A stretch of DNA of 64,000 nucleotides, taken from positions 1 to 64,000 of the forward strand of contig JAGDZQ010000034.1 in NCBI GenBank assembly GCA_049115715.1, read 5' to 3'. Positions 35,836 through 43,859 of the stretch are shown piece after piece. Within the stretch, counting starts at the first letter, position 1. Each line of letters begins with the position of its first letter. The notes below the pieces were generated by a model. That model saw nothing but the letters and a program-made list of their open reading frames with translations, was not told the origin of the DNA and did not search any database. The DNA is from JAMZMI01 sp049115715. Lineage in GTDB: Bacteria > Bacteroidota > Bacteroidia > Cytophagales > Cyclobacteriaceae. The position numbers and the translations under genes were made by a program.

Positions 35836-35865
35836 ATATTTACGCTTAACGTTCGTTAATCGTTA

Positions 35866-37128
35866 ATGCGTTTACTTTTTTTAATCTGCTTTTTATTCTC
35901 TCTATCTTCTTATAGTTCCACCAAGGACACTATAGGCGAGAAGCATAAACTCGTGTACTCGATACTCGATTCTGACCCTGATCGAGCACTTACTCTCGCG
36001 AAAGAAACAGAAAAACAAGCTCACTATGAAGGCCTTCTGGTTGAAGAAGTAAACTCTCTTTATATTCAGGCATGGATATTTAAGGAAAAGAGACAGCAAC
36101 TGGGAAAATCATTTATCCTATACTTAAAGGCTCTAGAACTGATAAAGCCACATTATGCCGAAACCAAGGCAGGCACTAAGCTATACATAGATCTACTTGT
36201 CAACACCGCAATTATACTCACTGAGCATTATGCGTTGAATGAAGCTATCGAATACTACGATGAAGCTTTTGAAATAGCTTCCGGTGTGTCCAGAACAAAG
36301 GAGCTTGCTTTGATCTCATGGAACAAAGCTAACCTACTCAATGAATTGGGATTGACACAGTCTGCTCTTAATGAAATCAATATTGCCATCAACAGCTCCC
36401 TGCTTACGGAAAACGAAGCAATGATCTTGAATACAATAAATGATCAAGGTCTTTATCTCATAGAGCTGGGTCAATTTGAAGAGGCTAGAAAATCCTTTGA
36501 AGCAGTTTTGGCATATGATTTCAAGGAATCTAATAAGGATTATCACCTGGGAAGGGCGTGGCATAACATTGGACACTCTTTCACAAAAGAAGAAAAATAC
36601 CATAAAGCTATTGAAGCTTATGAAAAAGCGAATGCGTACAATTTGAACCATTCTTCTATCGATCAAAAATTTATCACCTGGACTGATTTAAGTGAAATCT
36701 ACAGTATTGCAAAAGATTACAAGCAAGCTGAAAAATATGGAGTTCTCGCACTTGAGGTATATAACGAGGTGCAGCTTCTTCCTAAGAACTATCGCATTTT
36801 CGAATTTATGTCAACCATAGCCTTCGAGCAGGCAGACTTTACCAAGTCCAGAGCCTATACTAAAATGTTTATCCGTGAAAACGACAAGTTTCTTGACCAG
36901 CAAGAAGAGATTCAGAGAACGAAGGATCAATATAAAATGGAAGTACTTGCAGCAGGTTTTTTCATCAAAATGAATGCTTCCAAGGATGAAAGCATTTACT
37001 CCATTCTACTTACAGTTATAAGCTCGCTGTTTACTGTAGCTCTGATAGCAGGGGTATCTTGGCAGTATTGGGTGAGGAAATCTATAAAGAAGTCTATTGA
37101 GCACCTTAAAAACGAGGGTGTTATTTAG
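35866..37128 (+). CDS. Membrane-anchored TPR protein, cassette 2
   Basis: This 420-residue paralogue of the cassette 1 TPR protein has a signal peptide (LLFLICFLFSLSSYSS), TPR-like repeats (GRAWHNIGHSFTKEEKYHKAIEA's region is best conserved), the linker KDQYKMEVLAAGFF, a transmembrane helix at ~376-398 and the basic tail RKSIKKSIEHL. The C-terminal 80 residues are the most conserved part between the copies, which suggests that the membrane segment and tail matter for function. No output domain is present. Confidence 0.8.
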   Translation: MRLLFLICFLFSLSSYSSTKDTIGEKHKLVYSILDSDPDRALTLAKETEKQAHYEGLLVEEVNSLYIQAWIFKEKRQQLGKSFILYLKALELIKPHYAETKAGTKLYIDLLVNTAIILTEHYALNEAIEYYDEAFEIASGVSRTKELALISWNKANLLNELGLTQSALNEINIAINSSLLTENEAMILNTINDQGLYLIELGQFEEARKSFEAVLAYDFKESNKDYHLGRAWHNIGHSFTKEEKYHKAIEAYEKANAYNLNHSSIDQKFITWTDLSEIYSIAKDYKQAEKYGVLALEVYNEVQLLPKNYRIFEFMSTIAFEQADFTKSRAYTKMFIRENDKFLDQQEEIQRTKDQYKMEVLAAGFFIKMNASKDESIYSILLTVISSLFTVALIAGVSWQYWVRKSIKKSIEHLKNEGVI

Positions 37129-37514
37129 TTTCATCCTAACAAAAAAACCTTTGGAGGATAAAATAGACGAAATACTCCTCTAGGAATACAAGCATCGCAG
37201 AATCAAGCCTATTAACCCTGAACCTGGCTTATAATTACAAAAGAATATTCGAAGTATCATCCTTATTCCCTGTCGAAGAAGGCATTGAAGGAATCTTCGA
37301 GATCACGAGACTATCAACCTGAGTTTCGATCTATTATAAAAAAACCTTCATTCAGAGGCTTCCGGGAAGGATAATGAGCTGGAAAGCCGTAGGAATCTTT
37401 GAAGCCATAAGACTATCACACCTTTTAATATAATCTTAAAGCAAAAAGGCTCATAGTGACGATTAAAGGTTTTTTAAGTGATGTTTAAGTTGCTCAGGTT
37501 ACTAACCCAATAAG
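37129..37514. repeat. Intergenic block with dispersed repeats B and A
   Basis: 37331-37430 matches 46257-46360 (shared AGGAATCTTTGAAGCCAT and GAGGCTT..GG.AAGG.TAATGAGC), and a shorter related piece at 37290-37320 (AGGAATCTTCGAGATCACGA) precedes it. 37447-37505 matches the repeat near the start of the window. No gene is seen. Confidence 0.6.
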
Positions 37515-38084
37515 CTACAGCCACTTTACTTTTTCTTCTATTGCTTCCCTTTTTGGGAAAGAGGCCAACGGTTGATGGTAACCCATATAAAACAAGCCTA
37601 TGCACCTTTCATTGGGCTCCAGACTCTCAAACTCACCGAAATACTTGATTAGAGACGGTGTACTCCAATATGATCCGATCCCATAGGCTGTACATGTTAA
37701 CCACATGTTTTGAACTGCCATGGCCACTGAAGCATATTCTTCCCACTCTGGAACTCTCTCTTTTGAATCTCTTTCCAAACAGATAGCCACGAGTGCTCCT
37801 GCTTTCTGAGGATTCATTTTAAGTTTTTCATACTTAGCTATAGAAAAGCTCTCCCTCTTCTCGATGCTCCTGTATTTTTCGGACATGAATATACCAAAGG
37901 CTTTCTGAGAGGCTCCTTTCATTACTTTGAACTTCCAAGGCTGAGTCATCTTATGAGTAGGTGCCCAATTTGCATTTTCAAGGATGTTTTTAAGAACCGC
38001 ATCCGAGATTTCTTTCTGAATATACTGCTGAGGGTATACTGATCTCCTACTCCTTATTAGCCTGTGAACTTCGTCAATAGTCAT
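37515..38084 (-). CDS. Nitroreductase family protein
   Basis: This FMN-dependent oxidoreductase has 189 residues and is close in size to the YdjA type. The FMN-binding start VHRLIRSRRSVYP, the block NANWAPTHKMTQPWKF, and the mid-region AVAMAVQNMWLTCTAYGIGSYW are family features. It stands alone on the minus strand. The natural substrate is not predictable. Confidence 0.88.
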   Translation of the reverse strand: MTIDEVHRLIRSRRSVYPQQYIQKEISDAVLKNILENANWAPTHKMTQPWKFKVMKGASQKAFGIFMSEKYRSIEKRESFSIAKYEKLKMNPQKAGALVAICLERDSKERVPEWEEYASVAMAVQNMWLTCTAYGIGSYWSTPSLIKYFGEFESLEPNERCIGLFYMGYHQPLASFPKREAIEEKVKWL

Positions 38085-38170
38085 GACGCAAAACTAGCCT
38101 TAAGACCGTTTTTATTAAGGGTAATACTCAGAAATATAAGCCTTAAAAGCCTAAAAGCTGAACGACCTAT

Positions 38171-41100
38171 TTATTCTTTGGCTACCATCAAGAAGGCTCC
38201 CCAATAAATTGGGTCTGGATACTCGTTTCGAATAGTGATCTGGGCTGCATTGAAGGCTTCTCTTTTGCTTCTGCCATCAAGCCAAAATTTATAAAACTCG
38301 ACCATCAGCTTCTGAGTCACTTCATCAGACACCTGAAAGAGGCTCATAACCAATGCATCTGCTCCTGCTACCAAAAAGGATCGCTGCAAACCGAATACAC
38401 CTTCTCCTTGCTCGATCTCTCCTCTACCCGTCTCACAGGCACTCAGTACGACTAGCTCAGTCTTATCAAAATTGAGATTCATTGCTTCATAGGCTGTAAG
38501 CACACCGTCCGAAATGTTGTAGTTATCTGTCGCTTCCAGCAGGACTTCTCCTCCTCCCTGTGTAAGTAACCCTGATCGCTCAAGTGGATTGTCATCATCA
38601 AAAAGGCCAAACTGCTTATTTGTATTTCGTGGCTTATCATCAAAAAATCCATGCGTTGCTATATGAAGCAAAGTGACATTACTCAAATCCTTAATAACGT
38701 CTTCCGTGGCATCTTCACCGAGATATTTCTCAACCTTCCAGCCTTCGCTCTCCAGCAATTCGGAGACCAGATCAACTTCTTTTTCTGTACCTGGTAGTTG
38801 AGGAACTTTGGATGATGTGAGTGCTCTGGTAGGATTTTCTATTATAGCTTCATCGTATGAGGTAGCGCTTGCATAGTACTTAGGGTTACCAAATAGCATA
38901 GCAACGGCTTGTTCGTCTTTGCTACGTCGCTTGGCCTTCCTGGCCTCCTTAGATCTACTAATAGCAATTGTCTTAGTGCTATTAACCACACGGACATTGG
39001 TTTTATCAATTATATATCCATTTCCAGGTGTAGCAAAGGCCTCTACATTGATTTGATTGTAGACGCCATCAGGAGATAAATAAACGACTGTCTTTTCTTT
39101 TCCTATTGCCTCTTCTATTTGCTTCCAGTAGACTTCATAGCCATTCTCATCTCTTATCTTAAACTTGATGCTGTTTCTTAGCCTTTTGAAATGTCGCCCT
39201 TCCATATCATTCCCATTTTCAAGAACAACCAGCTTAGGGTTTCTTCGAGTATTCCAAGTAACAATAAGTGCAGCATAGGTGACCTTCTCTTCGTTGAACC
39301 CTTTATCAAAAGTCCTGTAACGCACAATTTCCACTGCGGCTTCATGTGATTTGAGAGACTCTTTGATGTCCTTCCAGTCCAAAAACTCAGAATCATAGGT
39401 ATTAGAAAAGGCATCTGACTTTACACTTAAGGATTTTTCCAGAAGTGCCACTTCGTCTTTCAATTCTTTCACATCAATTTCGTTGGATTCCAGACTTTCG
39501 GTGGATTGAGCAAGCGTATTGGTCAAATATTCCTTTTTCGCCACCCAATCTTCAAACTCCTGTATCAAAGTACTGTCTCCGCTATTGAGTATGGAGTTTC
39601 TTGTCTTGATGGATGAGCTCAAGAGTAACCCTTTTGTAGCCAGCGCAAAGTCATACATATCTTCTATATACTTTGGCTTTTGGTCTTTGTAGCGTACTCC
39701 TATTGTATTATAAAACTCAAAATCTGATTTGATTTTAGACCAAAACCTAGCCTTCTCATCTTCGCTAAGGGTAGGAAAATACAGTCTGGTATAATCCAGA
39801 TAAGATTGTGTGGTCACTTCCAGAATCTTTTGAACCTTTGCTATTTCATCGTCTATAAAATAGGATTGTGCCAACTTGCTCTGAGTTTTGAGATACTCTG
39901 GGTGCTCTTCACTGAATATCTTTCTGAAAAATTTTGAAGCTCTTTCGTATTCATTCTTTGCCTTATTGAATCGCTTTTTGTAGCTATAAATATCCCCTTT
40001 GAGTCGGGCTACTTCTCCGGAGCTGGCACTTTTGTTCCCAAGCACATCTGACCAGATGTCATCCGCCTGATTCAGCAAAACAAGTGCCGTATCTAGTTCG
40101 TTTTTCTCTACATAGACATAGGCCAGATTTTTTAACCCTTCTGCATATAATGGGTGTTTTTGATCAAAATTTGATCTTATAATATCACTAGCTTGCTTTA
40201 AATACCTCTGAACTCGATCAAGACTGTCTCCCAAATGGAATCTAAGAAGGCCAATATCCGTAAGGGATTCTGCAATCAATATATGGTCTGGTCTTAGTTT
40301 CTCTTTTCTTAACTCATAGATCTCAGCAGCATTGATGAGTCCTTCTTTGTAGTTTCCAAGTTCCAGATATAAATCAACAAGTGCTGTCTGATTATCTGCA
40401 TAGTAAAGGGTCGAATCTCCATATACTTTCTTTGCGATACTGAGGGATTTACGGATATTGGTCTCAGCATCCGAAAACTCGCCTCGAATAAGGAACATCT
40501 GTCCAAGCGCATTATATGGCTTTATCAATTGTCTACTAAAGTCTCCGTATGTATCTTCTTTACTATATATAGCAGAGTTTAATAATGATTCCGTCTCTGC
40601 ATAATTACCTAGTCTGGTATTTATAACGGCAAGGTCTTCTATTGAATTAAGTAAAATCGCTCGACTCTCACTCCCCAGCTTCTTTCCTATAGATTTTGAT
40701 TTGTATAACAGGTTTTCAGCCTTATCGTATCTTCCTATGGTTGCATAAAGTGAAGCGGCAGAGTTCAATGCTTGTACATATTCACCAGAGACACGCTCGC
40801 CTCCTTTTCTAATCAACTTAAGGGCATCATCCGTATTTATTTCGGCTGATTTATAATAGCCTCCTTTCGTTTGCATTTGAGCCAGTGCTACCATCTGAGT
40901 ACCTAGATCAGCTGATGAAACGTCAGGGTTAACTCGCATGCCTTCCAGTGCATTTTTGTTCAATTCAATTCCTTCTTCATATTCTCCCTTGATGATGAGA
41001 TACTCATTTAACCTCGAAACGAGATTTGAATATTGTGTATGCGTTTTAGTCAGTTCTTCGAATACATTCAAGTAGGGTTTCTGATCCAGTAACTTGAATG

Positions 41101-42412
41101 CTTCAATTGGGGTCTCTGTATAAGTGAGGAAATACCCTGCTCTTTTGATATCATGGATGTCTTGATACAGTCCGTCATTGTACCTCAAATCCAAGTTCGC
41201 TCTCAATAGCGGATAGTAGTTTTCAGCACTCTGTTGATATCTAACCACTTCTGCTTTTTCCGAAAAATTGATTCCTGCTGCATAGACCAGTTCTCTTGAT
41301 GGGTGATCTTGAGGAACGATGTTGTCAGAGGTGAAATGAGCGTCATTGATGTTTTTAAAAGCCTCATCTGTATCCTTATCCATAAAATCATCAAAAGCAT
41401 CGATATACATGAGATGAAAAATCCGGTAATCCGATGGTGCTTTGATTGATTTGATGTACTTGTAAAACAAATCGCGTGTTTTGAAAACTCCAGCATTGTT
41501 TCCCAAATCGGTTTCAATCACAACCTTCTTTAACAGCACGTCTTCCAGTCTATTCCCAACTGGCTTGGCAGAGAGGCTTTGCCCCAGATATTTATCAGCT
41601 TGTTTCAAATCACCGCGTTCATATTCCAAGTCCATTTTAGTCAATTGACTTTTTGGGTAAGTAGGTCTTGTGGTTATCAACTGCTTGTTGAAAAATTTAG
41701 AATGCTGATCAAATTTCTCCTCTGCTTCAGCATATTTCCCTTGCATGGTGAGTGCTTTAACCTGATAGGTATAAATCAGGCCTTGCATATCTGCTCTATA
41801 GATTAGATCCAGAGGATTGATGATTTCCGCATCGTAACTGGCATTTTTGAGTGCAGGCCATGTATTAGCAACATCGGCTAGTATAGAATCTCCACTTTTC
41901 AGGTTTCCGTTATTGATCTCAGTTATTCCCTTCCTTATTAGGATCTCATTGGCAATTAAGCTAGAGGCATCATAATAGTACTCCTGATCAAGCATCGTGA
42001 TGATGCTATCTGCTTTCTTGTAGTTACCATATTCGTTGTAGAGATCTACAAGTCTCATTTGCCCTACATAAAATACGGTGGGATTGAGTGCTTTCACTTC
42101 GGATAGCTGCTTACCGGCAGAATCTATCCTGGCATTCATCTTTGAGTAGTTTTTTTGAGATTCAAAGGCTTGCGCCTCCATGATGGTCAGCCATGCATAC
42201 AGCGTGGTATCGTTGTTGAATTTCTTAGCTATATGCTTCGTCCTGAGCTTAGCCACATCTTTCGGAACCTTATGAAATTTACCTTTGTAGAAATTCTTTT
42301 CGGCTTTCTTAAATAGAACTTCCCATGTGGTTTGGGCTGAAGCTTCAAATGTGAAAATAGAAGCTGACAAGACTAAAAAGGATACGAATAGCTTTAAATG
42401 ACGATTTTTCAT
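38171..42412 (-). CDS. Exported TPR-CHAT protein (caspase-like)
   Basis: This 1413-residue protein has a signal peptide (FVSFLVLSASIFTFEASAQ), a long TPR array to about residue 850, a helical linker, and a C-terminal CHAT domain (~1060-1413). The caspase-type dyad is intact: His1254 in HIATHGFF and Cys1326 in LSACETGRGE. The final block DEVTQKLMVEFYKFW and YPDPIYWGAF is typical of CHAT. CHAT proteases in TPR fusions are activated by partner binding and cleave specific substrates. An exported one must act in the periplasm or outside. It is divergent from the EF-hand gene; no obvious substrate gene is adjacent. Confidence 0.88.
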   Translation of the reverse strand: MKNRHLKLFVSFLVLSASIFTFEASAQTTWEVLFKKAEKNFYKGKFHKVPKDVAKLRTKHIAKKFNNDTTLYAWLTIMEAQAFESQKNYSKMNARIDSAGKQLSEVKALNPTVFYVGQMRLVDLYNEYGNYKKADSIITMLDQEYYYDASSLIANEILIRKGITEINNGNLKSGDSILADVANTWPALKNASYDAEIINPLDLIYRADMQGLIYTYQVKALTMQGKYAEAEEKFDQHSKFFNKQLITTRPTYPKSQLTKMDLEYERGDLKQADKYLGQSLSAKPVGNRLEDVLLKKVVIETDLGNNAGVFKTRDLFYKYIKSIKAPSDYRIFHLMYIDAFDDFMDKDTDEAFKNINDAHFTSDNIVPQDHPSRELVYAAGINFSEKAEVVRYQQSAENYYPLLRANLDLRYNDGLYQDIHDIKRAGYFLTYTETPIEAFKLLDQKPYLNVFEELTKTHTQYSNLVSRLNEYLIIKGEYEEGIELNKNALEGMRVNPDVSSADLGTQMVALAQMQTKGGYYKSAEINTDDALKLIRKGGERVSGEYVQALNSAASLYATIGRYDKAENLLYKSKSIGKKLGSESRAILLNSIEDLAVINTRLGNYAETESLLNSAIYSKEDTYGDFSRQLIKPYNALGQMFLIRGEFSDAETNIRKSLSIAKKVYGDSTLYYADNQTALVDLYLELGNYKEGLINAAEIYELRKEKLRPDHILIAESLTDIGLLRFHLGDSLDRVQRYLKQASDIIRSNFDQKHPLYAEGLKNLAYVYVEKNELDTALVLLNQADDIWSDVLGNKSASSGEVARLKGDIYSYKKRFNKAKNEYERASKFFRKIFSEEHPEYLKTQSKLAQSYFIDDEIAKVQKILEVTTQSYLDYTRLYFPTLSEDEKARFWSKIKSDFEFYNTIGVRYKDQKPKYIEDMYDFALATKGLLLSSSIKTRNSILNSGDSTLIQEFEDWVAKKEYLTNTLAQSTESLESNEIDVKELKDEVALLEKSLSVKSDAFSNTYDSEFLDWKDIKESLKSHEAAVEIVRYRTFDKGFNEEKVTYAALIVTWNTRRNPKLVVLENGNDMEGRHFKRLRNSIKFKIRDENGYEVYWKQIEEAIGKEKTVVYLSPDGVYNQINVEAFATPGNGYIIDKTNVRVVNSTKTIAISRSKEARKAKRRSKDEQAVAMLFGNPKYYASATSYDEAIIENPTRALTSSKVPQLPGTEKEVDLVSELLESEGWKVEKYLGEDATEDVIKDLSNVTLLHIATHGFFDDKPRNTNKQFGLFDDDNPLERSGLLTQGGGEVLLEATDNYNISDGVLTAYEAMNLNFDKTELVVLSACETGRGEIEQGEGVFGLQRSFLVAGADALVMSLFQVSDEVTQKLMVEFYKFWLDGRSKREAFNAAQITIRNEYPDPIYWGAFLMVAKE

Positions 42413-42619
42413 TTGGACGGAGTGTACGACTTTAAATATTTCTCTAAGTTAGAAAATAAGGGCTAATAAAACCCAGAGTATTAATCTCTCGAAAGATGAA
42501 TGACTGTGTATTTTTTTTCTATTCGAAAAGAATCTATAACAATCAATATTCTTAAGGGTTTAGGATTATTTAATCGAATAGTTTTAATTTACCACGATTC
42601 AACCATCGCTTAAAGATTC
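42413..42619. other. Divergent promoter region between the CHAT and EF-hand genes
   Basis: This 207-bp AT-rich spacer must hold promoters for both strands. I could not find a convincing TTG / TAnnTTTG pair. Confidence 0.4.
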
Positions 42620-43180
42620 ATGCTCACACCATTTCAATCAGCCAAATTATCATATCTATTTAATCTTCTTGACCTTAATGGGAATAACATTTTGCAACTC
42701 AATGATTTTGCGGAACTTGCCGAGAGCGTCAGAAAAAAACTCGATTACGAAGAAGCAGGCAAAGAACACACGGCTATCGCGCAGAAGTCTGTAAAGTTTT
42801 TTCACAAACTGCTTAAAGACATTCCTAATCCAGGTTATCAGGTAATTAATAGAGAAGAGTGGCTGGATTTTTTTTCTAAAAATCTTGTCTCGAAGGGTGA
42901 TGAAGACACAGTGGATGAATGGGTCGATCTTTTGCTGGCTTTCCTATTTGGTATGTTTGACGAGAACCACGATGGATACATCTCAATATCTGAGTATCAG
43001 GATATTTTTGCCATTTATGGCATGGACGAATCTTTCTCGAAGCAGGCATTTGACAAAATTGATGTTAATGGTGATGGTAAACTCTCCAGATACGAACTCA
43101 TCCCTGCCATTGAAACTTTCCTGATCTCCGACAACCCTCAGGAGCCTGGAAACTGGGTTTTTGGCAATTGGGAGAAATAG
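42620..43180 (+). CDS. EF-hand calcium-binding protein
   Basis: This 186-residue protein has no signal peptide, so it should be cytoplasmic. Loops are DLNGNNILQLND (18-29), DENHDGYISISE (114-125) and DVNGDGKLSRYE (148-159). The last two are canonical; the first ends in Asp instead of Glu and is weaker. The arrangement resembles calerythrin-like bacterial calcium sensors or buffers. It is divergent from the TPR-CHAT gene and upstream of a sensor kinase pair, but no functional link is shown. Confidence 0.82.
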   Translation: MLTPFQSAKLSYLFNLLDLNGNNILQLNDFAELAESVRKKLDYEEAGKEHTAIAQKSVKFFHKLLKDIPNPGYQVINREEWLDFFSKNLVSKGDEDTVDEWVDLLLAFLFGMFDENHDGYISISEYQDIFAIYGMDESFSKQAFDKIDVNGDGKLSRYELIPAIETFLISDNPQEPGNWVFGNWEK

Positions 43181-43520
43181 CTCTTATTCCCGTCAAAACA
43201 TTCGATTTATAGTAAATAGTGAAGATCTTTTCTCGATCTTCACTACCTCCTCATTGGGGAAAAGTATTGCAGCTACGAACTTCATTCGGTGCTATTTTTA
43301 TGCCTTTCCGAGTGACCTAATTTGTAAGACATGGAATTGGGAGCACTATAAAACAGTGTTATGAAATCAAACTTCAACATGTTTTTTTGGCACATACCAC
43401 ATTAATTAAATAAAAACACCATCTTCACCAGATTTAGCTAATGGCGATTTTCAGGTTTTTCCCTCTAAGTTTCAGAATCAACTTTTAGAGCATTATTTTA
43501 GTCGATTATTTGGGTCAAAT
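43181..43520. other. Gap after the EF-hand gene with a strong hairpin
   Basis: TAGTGAAGATC (43217) and GATCTTCACTA (43235) form an 11-bp perfect stem with a 7-nt loop, 37 nt after the EF-hand stop. There is no T run on the plus strand, so it is a weak terminator or a 3' stabiliser. The rest holds nothing recognisable; a 67-codon frame crossing the EF-hand stop is not convincing. Confidence 0.5.
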
Positions 43521-43856
43521 ATGCAAATGAAGTATATCAAAGTATCTGCATTTCTTTTCTTCCTAACGTTTGCAAACGTCATTTCTTATGGAATAATCAG
43601 GAGTCAGGGTACTGAATTGGGTATTTCTCTTAATCTGCTTGAATTACCTTTCTTAGCCGCGTCAGTGATTTCGGTTTTTTTGGTACTAGCAGTTCATCAC
43701 TTGTATACGCAAGTTGGCCATCATTTCAAATATCATTTGTTCAATCATTTGCTAGGAAAAACTAGCGGAACCTTTATAATGTTTATAGCTCTCGCGATAA
43801 CATGGAAACTTTCTGCTCTTGACTCCTATCAAATCTGGAAGGCCAACAAGTCTTAA
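43521..43856 (+). CDS. Small membrane protein upstream of a hybrid kinase
   Basis: This 111-residue protein has three hydrophobic segments (VSAFLFFLTFANVISYGII, LPFLAASVISVFLVLAV and TFIMFIALAITWKLS) and a His-rich stretch VHHLYTQVGHHFKYH between the second and third. I do not recognise the family. It ends 3 bp before the kinase start, so it may be a membrane partner of that otherwise soluble-looking kinase. Confidence 0.65.
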   Translation: MQMKYIKVSAFLFFLTFANVISYGIIRSQGTELGISLNLLELPFLAASVISVFLVLAVHHLYTQVGHHFKYHLFNHLLGKTSGTFIMFIALAITWKLSALDSYQIWKANKS

Positions 43857-43859
43857 AAC

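Noticed and set aside
33426..37128. Quorum-sensing peptide with RRNPP-type cytoplasmic TPR receptor
   Set aside because: The TPR proteins have signal peptides and a C-terminal membrane helix with no DNA-binding domain, and the small protein has a lipobox, so the arrangement is periplasmic.
43161..43364. 67-codon frame overlapping the EF-hand gene end
   Set aside because: It spans the strong hairpin, shows no domain or signal peptide, and overlaps a well-supported gene.
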